Shown here: positions 34,740-44,134 of the stretch, in pieces
How the letters are laid out: each line of letters starts with the position of its first letter
How positions within the stretch are numbered: position 1 is the first letter of the stretch
Assembly (NCBI GenBank): GCA_002360925.1
Contig: DERN01000010.1
Location: forward strand, 83,463-147,462
Direction of reading: 5' to 3'
Source: Flavobacteriaceae bacterium UBA3339
GTDB lineage: Bacteria; Bacteroidota; Bacteroidia; Flavobacteriales; Flavobacteriaceae
DNA length: 64,000 nt
Position numbers and translations under genes: made by a program
The notes under the pieces: generated by a model
Seen by the model: only the letters and a program-made list of their open reading frames with translations
Told to the model about the DNA's origin: nothing
Database searches by the model: none

Positions 34740-36182
34740 ATGAGCGAACAGACAAATGAAAATCCACAGCAATATCCCGAACAGCTTTCGGATGTGCTGT
34801 TGGTGATGGACAAGGAGAAAAAGAAAATCCAAGCTGTCACAGGTGTTGACAAAAACGGTAAACTGAAAACCGTTGATGCCACCAAGAAAAACCAAAGCCA
34901 ATTTATGCGAGTTGACAGAGCCGGAGATTTATTTACTAATTTCTTCTCCAACTTTTGGCAACAAATTAAAGACCCAACCCATTTCTCATTCTTCAAAGTA
35001 CCTGCAAAGGAAGCGGTCGAAACCGCCAAAGAAATGCAGAAACAGGTCGATGCCCCGACCAAAGAGGGCGAGGCTGTTATGGCAAAGCATGAGGTCAAAG
35101 AGCCAAAGGAGCAACAACAGGAAGCCAAAAAGAATGTGGAAACACCGCAGGCAACACAGACAGCACCGGAAACGCCGGAGAAAAACGAATACCGTTTTAA
35201 GGCAGAAGATGTTGACTGGAAAACATTAGAGCAACTTGGTGTGAAAAGGGAAACCCTCGAAAAAATGGAGGTAATGGACACTTTGCTAAAGGGCTACAAA
35301 ACTAATTTCGTAATGCCTGTAAGCGTCAATTTAGATACGGTAATTCTCCGTTCGGATGCAAGGCTCGGTCTTCAGAGCGGAGCAAATGGAAAGGCGGTGT
35401 TTATGATGTACGGTGTCCGCCATGAGCCGAACCTCAAAGCCCCTTTCTTTGGTCACGAATTTACCAAAGAGGATAGGGAAAACCTGCTCAAAACCGGAAA
35501 CATGGGGCGTGTGGTAGAACTGACCAACCGTAAGACAGGCGAAAAAATACCCTCCATTATCAGTATCGACCACCTAACCAATGAGGTTATCGCATTCCGG
35601 CAGGACAGGATTAAAGTACCCGATGAGATTAAGGGCGTAAAACTGACCGAAGACCAAAAACAGGATTTAAAAGATGGTAAAGCCATTTATTTAGAGGGGT
35701 TGGACTTTAAAAACAGTACGAACAAAAATGCCTATGTACAGTTCAATGCCGACAAAAAATATACAGAGTACCTTTTTGGCGACAAAGCACCTAAGCAAAC
35801 ACAAGAAAACGACCCAAAAATGTTCCGAAATAAAGTCTTCTCCGATGAACAATATAAGCAACTTGGCGAGGGCAAGACACTCTACATTTCGGATTTCAAA
35901 GATGGGCAAGGACAGCCGTATAAGGGATATGTTACTTTGAACAAAGAAACGGGAAGCTATGATTTCAGCTTTAGAAACCCCAATGCGCTGAAAAATAAGG
36001 TACAGCCTGCCGAAGCGCACAAAGCACAGGTTGCCGTAAACTCCGAGGGAAAGACCAACGAGGCGACAAAGAACATCCGAGAGCCTCTGAAACCGAAGCA
36101 ACAAACGCCGAAAAACAAAACTCAACAGCAACGGCAGAATGCCCCCAACGCTCCGGCTAAATCCAAAGGGGTAAGAAGATAA
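34740..36182 (+). CDS. DUF4099/DUF3945 ICE protein
   Basis: This 480-residue hydrophilic protein starts with a DUF4099-like region (LSDVLLVMDKEKKKIQAV...) and holds DUF3945-like repeats with the motif L.DG..I....K..G beginning near residue 290 (FKNSTNKNAYVQFNADKKY). A Lys/Glu/Gln-rich linker (100-145) and a basic tail (320-480) are present. It is a standard companion of topB in Bacteroidota conjugative elements; function is unknown. Base composition is clearly more GC-rich than the chromosomal genes. Confidence 0.8.
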   Translation: MSEQTNENPQQYPEQLSDVLLVMDKEKKKIQAVTGVDKNGKLKTVDATKKNQSQFMRVDRAGDLFTNFFSNFWQQIKDPTHFSFFKVPAKEAVETAKEMQKQVDAPTKEGEAVMAKHEVKEPKEQQQEAKKNVETPQATQTAPETPEKNEYRFKAEDVDWKTLEQLGVKRETLEKMEVMDTLLKGYKTNFVMPVSVNLDTVILRSDARLGLQSGANGKAVFMMYGVRHEPNLKAPFFGHEFTKEDRENLLKTGNMGRVVELTNRKTGEKIPSIISIDHLTNEVIAFRQDRIKVPDEIKGVKLTEDQKQDLKDGKAIYLEGLDFKNSTNKNAYVQFNADKKYTEYLFGDKAPKQTQENDPKMFRNKVFSDEQYKQLGEGKTLYISDFKDGQGQPYKGYVTLNKETGSYDFSFRNPNALKNKVQPAEAHKAQVAVNSEGKTNEATKNIREPLKPKQQTPKNKTQQQRQNAPNAPAKSKGVRR

Positions 36183-36208
36183 CACCATCAAAAAACATTT
36201 TTCTTTGG

Positions 36209-36240
36209 AAATCCCCTCTCACAGAATACGGAGGGGTTTC
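36209..36240 (+). terminator. Hairpin after the DUF3945 gene
   Basis: AAATCCCCTC pairs with GAGGGGTTT across about 13 bases. There is no long T-run, so it is a weak terminator or a processing hairpin. Confidence 0.55.
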
Positions 36241-36286
36241 TCAAAGAGAAATGTCCAGCACATAATCCATTAAAAGAAATAGCATT

Positions 36287-38371
36287 ATGAAAGCAATCAT
36301 TGCAGAAAAGCCAAGCGTGGCGAGGGAAATAGCTACCCTGTTGGGAGCGACCGAAAAACGGGATGGCTACCTAACGGGGAACGGCTATCAGGTTACGTGG
36401 GCATTGGGTCATTTGGTCGGACTGGCAATGCCCGAAGACTACGGGGTGTCGGGCTTCCAACGGGAAGCCCTGCCCATATTGCCCGACCCTTTTATATTGA
36501 CTGTACGAAAGGTAAAAAAGGACAAGCGCTATGTTCCCGATAGCGGAGCATTAAAACAGTTAAAGGTTATCGAACAGGTCATTGGCAGTTGCGATAGTAT
36601 TATCGTAGCCACCGATGCCGGACGTGAGGGCGAACTCATCTTTAGGTACATCTACGAATACCTAAAGTGCCGGAAACCCTTTGAACGTCTATGGATAAGC
36701 TCACTCACGGAAAAGGCGATTAAACAGGGGTTTGAAAACCTAAAAGCCGGAAGCGATTTTGACGGGCTGTACCGTGCCGGACAAGGGCGAAGTAGAGCCG
36801 ATTGGCTTGTGGGTATCAATGCCTCACAGGCATTAAGTATTTCGGCAGGGCGTGGCGTTTATTCGCTTGGTAGAGTACAAACGCCAACGCTTGCCCTTAT
36901 CTGTAAGCGGTATTTGGAAAACAGGGATTTTGCCATCAAAAAATACTTTCAAATCCAGTTGGAACACCGCAAGGAATTTACAGACTTCAAGAGCCTATCA
37001 AAAACCAAATGGGATGACAGAAAACTTGCTGACGACACATTGAAATCCGTCCAACGTGCCGGAACGGCTACCGTTACGGCAGTGGAAAATAAAACGGTTT
37101 CGGAGCAACCGCCTTTGCTGTTCGACCTAACAGGATTGCAAAAAGAAGCCAACAAAAGGGCATCCTACACTGCCGAAGAAACATTGAACATTGCCCAAAG
37201 CCTGTACGAAAAGAAGTTTATCACCTATCCACGTACAGGGAGCAAATACATCCCCGAAGATATATGGTCGGAAATCCCTGCACTGGTAAGGAATTTGGAA
37301 GCACGGGCTTCCTGTAAAAAAGCGGTCGGAAAAGTGAAGTGGGGGCGTTTCAATAAACGTATCGTGAATGACGTAAAGGTCACAGACCACCACGGTCTGC
37401 TGATTACCGAAAAAATCCCGTCCGAACTGTCCGCCCACGAAAATGTGATATATGATATGATTGCGCACCGCTTACTGGAAGCCCTTTCATCTGCCTGTAC
37501 CAAAGAAATAACCGACATCGGATTGCAGGCTTTACACTATGATTTTACACTGAAAGGATGCAAAATTCTCGAAGCTGGATGGCGTGGCATCAAAGAAAAA
37601 TTTATGGATGAGGACAGCGAGCCCGTACAGGAACTACCGGAATTAAAGGTCGGCGATGAACTGAAAATCAAAGAGGCATCCGTACTGGAAAAGAAAACCA
37701 AACCACCTGTGCTTTACACGGAGGCAGGTCTGTTGTCCGCAATGGAAAACGCCGGAAAGGAAATCGACAACGAGGACGAACGGAAAGCCCTAAAAGACAT
37801 CGGTATCGGTACACCTGCCACAAGAGCCTCCATTATAGAAACGCTTTGCAAAAGGGATTACATTCAGCGTGAAAAGAAATCCCTTATCCCTACCCATAAG
37901 GGATTACAGGTTTACGGGGCTGTAAAGGATAGAAAAATTGCCGATGTAGCCATGACCGCCGAATGGGAAATGGCGTTGCAGAAAATCGAAAACAACGAAG
38001 CAGATGCAGATGCATTTCATACGGATATGGAAGCCTATACCACTTCCATTACACGGGAACTTTTGGACACGGGCATTGCCAAAGAAAAGCAACCCAAACT
38101 GACCTGCCCCAAATGCAAGAGCCGTCAGCTATTGATATGGCACAAGGTTGTAAAATGCCCCGATGAGGCTTGCGGTTGGCTTCAATTCCGCACGGTGTGC
38201 GGAGTGCCGTTGAGCCTTACTGATATAGAAAGTCTTGTGACCAACCGAAAGACCAAACTTATCAAAGGCATGAAAAGCAAATCGGGCAATAAATTCGATG
38301 CCTATATCGTCATGAACGACAAAGCCGAAACCTCCTTTGAATTTGAAAACAGGAAACCAAAAAGGAAATAA
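36287..38371 (+). CDS. topB: DNA topoisomerase III (type IA)
   Basis: This 694-residue single-strand-passing topoisomerase begins with the Toprim domain IIAEKPSVAREIA and VATDAGREGELIFRYIYE. The type IA core carries SLGRVQTPTLALI and the catalytic tyrosine in FITYPRTGSKYI (near residue 313). A C-terminal zinc finger is visible as CPKCKSRQ...CPDEACGW. Element-encoded TopB is usual in CTnDOT-like ICEs, where it is thought to help processing of DNA during excision or transfer. It is preceded by the DUF3945 gene on the same strand. Confidence 0.95.
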   Translation: MKAIIAEKPSVAREIATLLGATEKRDGYLTGNGYQVTWALGHLVGLAMPEDYGVSGFQREALPILPDPFILTVRKVKKDKRYVPDSGALKQLKVIEQVIGSCDSIIVATDAGREGELIFRYIYEYLKCRKPFERLWISSLTEKAIKQGFENLKAGSDFDGLYRAGQGRSRADWLVGINASQALSISAGRGVYSLGRVQTPTLALICKRYLENRDFAIKKYFQIQLEHRKEFTDFKSLSKTKWDDRKLADDTLKSVQRAGTATVTAVENKTVSEQPPLLFDLTGLQKEANKRASYTAEETLNIAQSLYEKKFITYPRTGSKYIPEDIWSEIPALVRNLEARASCKKAVGKVKWGRFNKRIVNDVKVTDHHGLLITEKIPSELSAHENVIYDMIAHRLLEALSSACTKEITDIGLQALHYDFTLKGCKILEAGWRGIKEKFMDEDSEPVQELPELKVGDELKIKEASVLEKKTKPPVLYTEAGLLSAMENAGKEIDNEDERKALKDIGIGTPATRASIIETLCKRDYIQREKKSLIPTHKGLQVYGAVKDRKIADVAMTAEWEMALQKIENNEADADAFHTDMEAYTTSITRELLDTGIAKEKQPKLTCPKCKSRQLLIWHKVVKCPDEACGWLQFRTVCGVPLSLTDIESLVTNRKTKLIKGMKSKSGNKFDAYIVMNDKAETSFEFENRKPKRK

Positions 38372-38421
38372 ATGTTTTGTTTTTTGGACGGCATACAGCG
38401 TGAGGGATAGAAGCGACATCC

Positions 38422-38517
38422 TTTTGCGGTCCTCGCAGATCCGCAAAAGATATAGCGGATAGCCCGACCCGTCTGCATTTTTTCGATAGCCTGGGCATGG
38501 GGATAAAATGCAGACGG
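38422..38517. repeat. Two inverted repeats downstream of topB
   Basis: The first is TTTTGCGG (38422-38429) with CCGCAAAA (38441-38448). The second is a 13-bp pair, CCGTCTGCATTTT (38469-38481) and AAAATGCAGACGG (38505-38517), with a 23-base loop. They lie between the convergent topB and second rteC genes, and neither looks like an ordinary T-tailed terminator. Confidence 0.65.
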
Positions 38518-38532
38518 TGGCACGCCCAAACC

Positions 38533-39360
38533 CTACTTTTCGTCCTGCTCGTCCATTCTCTTGATAAGTTCCTCTCGAAGCGCATCAAGGAATTTAGTAC
38601 GGTTCATCTTCCGGTTTCTCAACTCCAAATAGGTCTGATAAAAATTACCCAAATCAATATCAAATGTGCTTTCAAAATATTGAGCGACTTCTCTTATGTC
38701 GTTGTTCCCTTTGTCAAATACATCTTGATAGTGCAAAGCATAAATCAATTCTATCAACGCCACTTTGCTACCCGTCCATTTCAATTTTTTAAAGGCTTTC
38801 GGTTTGTCTTTTTGGAATTTGTTATACAACTGGTCTTCGATGTAAACCTGTATCAAATCGTTGGCTATTATCTTGGCGACCTTGTAATCATGCGAAGTGG
38901 AAAAGGACTGGTCAGACTGGAAATAATAAGTATCCAACCACAGCTTTATATCATGTTTGCCACGTACAAAAAAACTTTCGTCAAGAAAGGAATTGTTGCT
39001 ACGGTAATACTTATAAAAATCGAGGTTGTTGTCAAAGAACCTTTTTAGTTTTTTCAACTCTCTATTGAGGTACTTTCTTATGGGCTTTGCACCATAAGGC
39101 TTCTTTGTCTCGATTTTGTAAATAGCATTGTAATAAATGAGTTTGGCAACAATGGTGGGTTTTTGATATTTAAAAAAGCGGATTTCTTCGTCAACATTCT
39201 TAAACCCTTTTTTTAAGATACGCTCCTTTACTTCGGACAGGCATTCCAAAATCAGATGTATAACGGCTTCTATGCGTTGTATGGAGCAATCGGCTTCAAT
39301 TTCCAATTCATTGATTGCCGTTTCCAGATTATGGAATATTTCTTTGAAATAATTATTCAT
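38533..39360 (-). CDS. RteC-family protein, copy 2
   Basis: This 275-residue protein aligns with the rteC gene at 33.2 kb over its whole length: AKLIYYNAIYKIE, HDYKVAKIIANDLI and ALIELIYALHYQDVF match the same landmarks. The two have diverged strongly and lie on opposite strands around the HTH-DUF3945-topB block. Base composition is lower in GC than topB. Two RteC-like proteins in one element are unusual; copy 2 may control the adjacent resistance genes or be left from a second element. Confidence 0.82.
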   Translation of the reverse strand: MNNYFKEIFHNLETAINELEIEADCSIQRIEAVIHLILECLSEVKERILKKGFKNVDEEIRFFKYQKPTIVAKLIYYNAIYKIETKKPYGAKPIRKYLNRELKKLKRFFDNNLDFYKYYRSNNSFLDESFFVRGKHDIKLWLDTYYFQSDQSFSTSHDYKVAKIIANDLIQVYIEDQLYNKFQKDKPKAFKKLKWTGSKVALIELIYALHYQDVFDKGNNDIREVAQYFESTFDIDLGNFYQTYLELRNRKMNRTKFLDALREELIKRMDEQDEK

Positions 39361-39438
39361 ATTTTGTTAATTATTGTTTGTTCTATTTAATAGATAAAAA
39401 TTCTAACTAATGAATTACAAGCAATTCATACACAGAAA

Positions 39439-39469
39439 AAATCAAGACGGAATTAATCCGTCTTGATTT
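39439..39469 (-). terminator. Terminator downstream of mph
   Basis: The arms AAATCAAGACGGA and TCCGTCTTGATTT flank a short A/T loop 12 bases after the mph stop. The ends are T-rich on both strands. Confidence 0.88.
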
Positions 39470-39481
39470 GTGAAAAAATAA

Positions 39482-40366
39482 TTAGATTACACCTAATTGA
39501 ACTTTTGCTCCCATAATATGATTTTCGTCATTAGTTTCTAATGCGAAATACCCATATGCCAAGGCTGATGCAGAAGCTCGTTCTATAGCTTGTTCATAAA
39601 GTTGCCCCCAAGTTCTACCACCTTGATTTTCATAAGCTGTAATTAGCTTTCGAAGACTTGCCTCTCCGAAAATAGTTACATGTCCAGAAAAATCATTCGC
39701 TGGATCTCCTAAGTGGGCTGTTGACCAGTCAATAATACCTGCGACAATACCATCCTGTGAGGTAAGTATGTGTCCTGCATATAAATCACCATGAATAAAC
39801 TGTGTAAAATCTGGCCATAGTTTATCGTTATCTAACCATTTTTTATAGCGTAATTCAAGCTCTGAACTTATCCCTATTTCTGATTTTACCGTTTTTAATT
39901 GATTATCAATCTCTGGTCTTAAATCAGACGGCTTCATAATCTTCAGATGATTTTTAATCACTTCTTCTTCTGTAATATCATGTAACTCTACTAAAGATTT
40001 CGCTAATGATTGTATATAGTTTGGACTGTCTTTATCCATATTCCAAACCATACCATAAGTTTCCGCATCAACCGTAAGTGCAGGTTTTTCTTTAATTAGT
40101 GGATAGGCTATTAATTTTGGAGATGTAATCTTCCAATCGGGAACTTTAACAGATAGGTGTTTTTTTACAAGATGTAAAATTCTCTTTTCCTTATCTATTT
40201 GTTCACTCATATCATTCCGCCGAGGAATACGAAGTAACCACCTCTGTCCTTTATTATCTATAGCGAAACCTACCCTAAAGTCGATACCCATTTCATTAAA
40301 TCTTATATTTTCTGTTAATAACAGTCCATGCTCTTCTGCAAGTATTTGAATATCCTTGATTGTCAT
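39482..40366 (-). CDS. mph: Macrolide 2'-phosphotransferase (Mph family)
   Basis: This 294-residue enzyme phosphorylates the desosamine 2'-OH of macrolides. It belongs to the APH-fold kinase family: WLLRIPRR in the N-lobe, the catalytic loop FIHGDLYAGHIL (near residue 190), and the metal-binding GIIDWSTAHLGDPANDF (near 212-226). It follows the mef-like gene on the same strand with a 51-base gap, the same order as the known mef(C)-mph(G) pair. The allele cannot be named without alignment. Confidence 0.88.
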   Translation of the reverse strand: MTIKDIQILAEEHGLLLTENIRFNEMGIDFRVGFAIDNKGQRWLLRIPRRNDMSEQIDKEKRILHLVKKHLSVKVPDWKITSPKLIAYPLIKEKPALTVDAETYGMVWNMDKDSPNYIQSLAKSLVELHDITEEEVIKNHLKIMKPSDLRPEIDNQLKTVKSEIGISSELELRYKKWLDNDKLWPDFTQFIHGDLYAGHILTSQDGIVAGIIDWSTAHLGDPANDFSGHVTIFGEASLRKLITAYENQGGRTWGQLYEQAIERASASALAYGYFALETNDENHIMGAKVQLGVI

Positions 40367-40417
40367 TTTTTTCTATTTTTGCATCTATCCCATTTAAACG
40401 GTATAGATTATTATAAA

Positions 40418-41695
40418 TTAATTCTTATTAACTAATTGCGATATTTCACCGCTTATAATGTTACTTTTTCCGACATCCCTTTTAGATTTACCAATTTTCA
40501 TTAACATAGGCGATAAAAAGGAAACTATTCCAATTAGTATTGTTATCGAACCTGAGAGTAAAAACGAATTTGATATTCCGATTTTTTCAGCTAATGCACC
40601 AGTAAATAACAAACCTACAACCGATGGTAAAACAGCTAAGCTGTAGTACATAGAAAACACTCTTCCTAACATGTTAGAAGCGATTTCCAATTGTATAATC
40701 GTTGTAAATGAGGCTGAAAATATTGATAGTGAAATACCAGCCAATATGGTAATTACAGCATATCCTATAAACCATGTGGATGGTAACAAGCCACATAATA
40801 GAAAAGAAGCTCCTAATAATATATGCATGGAATTAACCATAATGATTTTTTTAGTTTTTATCTTAGCTAAACCTAAAACTGCACCTCCTAATAGCATTCC
40901 TACAGACCAAGCAATTTCGATCACACTCATTTCCCATTTACCCCCATTGTAATATTCAGTTGTTAATAGAGGAAACATAATTGCAGTTGGCATAATGAAA
41001 AATGTAACCATCATTGCGTATAAGAAAAGTAGAGCTAAACCTCTCTTCGCTAAAACATTCTTGAAACCATCTTTCCAATCTTTCAAAATGTAACTTATTG
41101 AAAGCTTTGTATTTGTTTTGATGTGAGGAATATGCACAAATACTAAAGATACAATGGCGATAATTGCTCCAAGTATATCTAAGTATAAGACGGTGGAAAT
41201 AGACAAGTAAGTGATAGCTAAAGTTCCAATTGCTGGACCAGCTATTCCACTCACCGAATGTATTACTTGATTAATTCCTGCTATCCTAATCAATTCTTTT
41301 TTTGGCACAAGAAGTGGAGCTATAGTCTGTATTGCCGGAGAGTGGAACGCATTTCCAACAGAACGTAAACCCAACATAAGATAAATCCAATTGATATTTG
41401 CTGTTTCATTTCGTAGAAGAATGCTCATCGTTAATGCGCACAGTGCTAAAAAAATATCAGACATTATTAAGACCTTTTTACGGTTCCATCTATCGATAAA
41501 GACACCAACAAAAGTCCCTATTATAGCTTGTGGGAGCATTCCTGATATCCCTGCAAAAGCCAATACCTCAGCCGACCTATGCTCTAAACTCAACCAAATA
41601 ATAATTGAAAATTGAACGGCATTGCTGGTCAACATAGATATAAATTGTCCAGACCATATAAATACATAGGTCTGTACCCATTTTCTATTTTCCAT
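40418..41695 (-). CDS. mef: Macrolide efflux MFS transporter (Mef family)
   Basis: This 425-residue, 12-helix major-facilitator protein has the Mef-type N-terminus (FIWSGQFISMLTSNAVQFSI), the loop 2-3 motif VGVFIDRWNRKKVLI, and LRSVGNAFHSPAIQTIAPLL, which resembles Mef(A)/Mef(C). It exports macrolides by proton exchange and pairs with the phosphotransferase downstream. A 15-codon leader ORF and two mutually exclusive hairpins lie in its 5' region, suggesting inducible expression. No transposase is adjacent. Confidence 0.85.
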   Translation of the reverse strand: MENRKWVQTYVFIWSGQFISMLTSNAVQFSIIIWLSLEHRSAEVLAFAGISGMLPQAIIGTFVGVFIDRWNRKKVLIMSDIFLALCALTMSILLRNETANINWIYLMLGLRSVGNAFHSPAIQTIAPLLVPKKELIRIAGINQVIHSVSGIAGPAIGTLAITYLSISTVLYLDILGAIIAIVSLVFVHIPHIKTNTKLSISYILKDWKDGFKNVLAKRGLALLFLYAMMVTFFIMPTAIMFPLLTTEYYNGGKWEMSVIEIAWSVGMLLGGAVLGLAKIKTKKIIMVNSMHILLGASFLLCGLLPSTWFIGYAVITILAGISLSIFSASFTTIIQLEIASNMLGRVFSMYYSLAVLPSVVGLLFTGALAEKIGISNSFLLSGSITILIGIVSFLSPMLMKIGKSKRDVGKSNIISGEISQLVNKN

Positions 41696-41763
41696 GAAAA
41701 TTAATGAAATAGTTATACAACAAAAAAAGGAAGAGCAATACGATGATTGTCTTCTAAGAAGGG

Positions 41764-41801
41764 AAGTGTACTAAAGTAACACTTGGATTAGTTATTCCAA
41801 G
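41764..41801 (-). promoter_or_regulatory. Mutually exclusive hairpins in the mef leader
   Basis: Hairpin 1 (41782-41801; CTTGGA with TCCAAG, 8-base loop) covers the end of the leader ORF. Hairpin 2 (41764-41784; AAGTGT with ACACTT, 9-base loop) shares bases 41782-41784 with it, so the two cannot form together. This is the layout expected of a ribosome-controlled attenuator. Confidence 0.5.
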
Positions 41802-41835
41802 GCTTAGCCATCATTGCTGTATTTGAATAGTTCAT
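41788..41835 (-). CDS. Candidate leader peptide upstream of mef
   Basis: A 15-codon ORF (MNYSNTAMMAKPWNN, TAA at 41788-41790) starts about five bases after the -7 box, so its mRNA would be almost leaderless. It ends 92 bases before the mef ATG. Its last codons form one arm of a hairpin, so a macrolide-stalled ribosome would change the RNA fold. Short leaders of this kind regulate many erm and msr/mef genes; the sequence is not one I recognise. Confidence 0.5.
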   Translation of the reverse strand: MNYSNTAMMAKPWNN

Positions 41836-41839
41836 GGTA

Positions 41840-41847
41840 CAAAGTTA
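41840..41847 (-). promoter_or_regulatory. -7 element of the mef-mph operon
   Basis: On the minus strand TAACTTTG (41847-41840) is a perfect TAnnTTTG box just upstream of the leader ORF. No clear TTG is seen at -33. Confidence 0.5.
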
Positions 41848-41900
41848 TAAAAAATACTGTTCGTTAAAACGTTATGAATAAAAAAGTTCATTCAAAGTTT

Positions 41901-43904
41901 TTATTTGCTATTCTGGATCAAATGCTGTAAATCGGGGTCGTTCTTAATACGCTCCATTTCGCTTTCTACAATATGCACAATGTCTGCTTTGACCTGCCTG
42001 TAATTGGCTTCAATGACCTGCTTCATATTGTCGTTGCCGTTTTCATCGGCAAAAGATAATATCTGCGGTATCTTCTTATATGCTTTGGTCTCGGCAGAAA
42101 CCTTTTCGTTATCCACGACAATTTCAGCATGAAATATTTTCTGCTCGATACGCTCATCAAAGTTATCTGAAACAGACCCTACGAACATTCCCTGTGTCAA
42201 GGTAGATATTTTGGAAGCCGGAATAAGGCTGTCCAATTGGGTGGATATAGAAGTAGATTTGTCATTACGGTTGATAGTCATGCTTTGCCTTTTCTGCAAC
42301 ACTTTTCCAAAGCGTTCACTTAGATTCTTAGCTGTTTCGCCCACTACCTGACCGGAAAAAATATTACCCACGGTATTTTGGATGACCTTGCTTTCTTTAT
42401 CGCCGTAATCCCTTATCAATTGTGAATAGTCTTGAAAGCCCAAACATACCGCAACCTTATTGCTACGTGCCGTTGCGATAAGATTATCCAAACCCCGAAA
42501 ATATATCGTAGGCAACTCGTCTATTATAACGGAACTCTTTAACTTATCTTTCTTATTGATGAGTTTTACAATCCTCGAATTGTACAACCCTAAAGCGGAC
42601 GAATAGATATTTTGGCGGTCGGGATTATTGCCCACGCACAAGATTTTCGGCTCTTGGGGATTGTTGATGTCCAGTGAAAAATCATCACCCGTCATCACCC
42701 AATAAAGCTGTGGCGAAATCATCCGTGACAATGGAATTTTTGCCGATGCTATCTGCCCCTGCAATTGGTCTTGCGCTCCGCCCTGCCACGCATCCATGAA
42801 AGCCGACAGGTAATTTTCGAGTTCGGGATATGAGGTCAGTATCGTAAAAACGTCTGCATATTTTTTATTCAGCAATTCAATAGCATGGGGGAATGTACAA
42901 TACTTTCCATCTTCATAGATTTTCAGATACCAAATGATTGAGGCAAGCAATATAATTGGACTTTCCACGAAAAAATCCCCTTGCTTCAAAATCCACGACC
43001 TGTTAAGGTTAAGCATGATGGTATAAGAGGCTTCGTAGGCATCGGATATATCCGTCATAAAGGCAGGGCTTAGCGGATTGCATCGGTGGCTACGGCGTGG
43101 GTCGTCAAAATTGATAACATAAAATTTCGGCTTTACCTTATACTTATCGGAATGTTTCAGCAAATGGTTGTAGGCAATCGTGGAAAGGTCGTCAAACTTA
43201 AAATCGTAGATATACATCGCAAATCCCTTTTCGATATGTTGCTTGATGTAGTTGTTTACGATGGCGTAGGATTTTCCGGAGCCGGGAGTACCAAGCACAA
43301 TCGAAGCCCGAAAAGGATTGACGATATTAACCCATCCATTGTTCCATTTGCCTTTGTAAAAAAACTTCGTTGGGAGATTGACCGAGTATTCATTTTCTAT
43401 CAGACGGGTTTCCTGTTGGAAACTCTCGTTTTCATTATTGAAAACATCGTCCATCAGATTGTTGCGGAGCAGTCGGCTCATCCATACCCCTGCCATGAGC
43501 AAGGCTATATAACCCAAACTCGTTGTAAGGATATAAAGCGATGTGGCAACCCCTGCCGACAACTTTAACAATGGCGTGTTCAGAAAGAACAGCACAAAAC
43601 CGATAACTAAGGCGGTGTAAATCTTAGCCCATGTTATCTTTTCATTCTTTACGCCTTTAGTGCCGAGACAGCTTAACGCCAATAACAGCAAGGCAAAAAT
43701 CTTGGTGTAAAGGGTGTGGGCAAATAGCCCTGCGGTACGGTTGAAATTGGTCAGTATCTTGCCGATAATTTCCAGTGTCCATCCACGTTCGGCAAAGAAC
43801 CCGTAACAGAACCAATAAAAGTGCATCAGTACCAAAAGAATACTTACAGCACGCATAAAAGCCATGATTTTGGCTAATCCTCTCAAATCGTCTTCTCCTT
43901 GCAT
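41901..43904 (-). CDS. mobC: Type IV coupling protein MobC (VirD4/TraG-like)
   Basis: This 667-residue ATPase brings the relaxase-DNA complex to the mating channel. Four N-terminal membrane segments lie within residues 15-145. The Walker A loop VLGTPGSGKSYAIVN is near residue 205, and Walker B SVIIDELPTIYFRG near 460. An all-alpha region between them is typical of coupling proteins. In this element class mobC normally follows mobB directly; here the two are separated by the lnu/aadS pair, a 2.1-kb insertion. Confidence 0.93.
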   Translation of the reverse strand: MQGEDDLRGLAKIMAFMRAVSILLVLMHFYWFCYGFFAERGWTLEIIGKILTNFNRTAGLFAHTLYTKIFALLLLALSCLGTKGVKNEKITWAKIYTALVIGFVLFFLNTPLLKLSAGVATSLYILTTSLGYIALLMAGVWMSRLLRNNLMDDVFNNENESFQQETRLIENEYSVNLPTKFFYKGKWNNGWVNIVNPFRASIVLGTPGSGKSYAIVNNYIKQHIEKGFAMYIYDFKFDDLSTIAYNHLLKHSDKYKVKPKFYVINFDDPRRSHRCNPLSPAFMTDISDAYEASYTIMLNLNRSWILKQGDFFVESPIILLASIIWYLKIYEDGKYCTFPHAIELLNKKYADVFTILTSYPELENYLSAFMDAWQGGAQDQLQGQIASAKIPLSRMISPQLYWVMTGDDFSLDINNPQEPKILCVGNNPDRQNIYSSALGLYNSRIVKLINKKDKLKSSVIIDELPTIYFRGLDNLIATARSNKVAVCLGFQDYSQLIRDYGDKESKVIQNTVGNIFSGQVVGETAKNLSERFGKVLQKRQSMTINRNDKSTSISTQLDSLIPASKISTLTQGMFVGSVSDNFDERIEQKIFHAEIVVDNEKVSAETKAYKKIPQILSFADENGNDNMKQVIEANYRQVKADIVHIVESEMERIKNDPDLQHLIQNSK

Positions 43905-44033
43905 AACAAAAAATTTTAGTGATGCAGGAAATTTAGAGGCTATTTAAAAGGGCTTATCCAAAGCGGTGTCGGATGGCTTTTGGGGGCTTAGTTTGGCTGA
44001 GTATCGTAGAAGCAGAAAAGGTAAAACTCGCTA

Positions 44034-44065
44034 TTGAGTATCAAGAACAATTTTTTGTACCTTTG
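44034..44065 (+). promoter_or_regulatory. Promoter of the lnu gene
   Basis: TTG (44034-44036), a 21-base spacer and a perfect -7 box TACCTTTG (44058-44065). Confidence 0.65.
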
Positions 44066-44134
44066 TTCCTAACAAAAACTAAAATATTTAATCCAATGAA
44101 GCTATAAGTAACTGTCCAAAAAAGAAATGATAGC

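Noticed and set aside
34724..36191. Long antisense frames opposite the DUF3945 gene
   Set aside because: They are shadows of the well-supported coding strand with no domain or start signal of their own.
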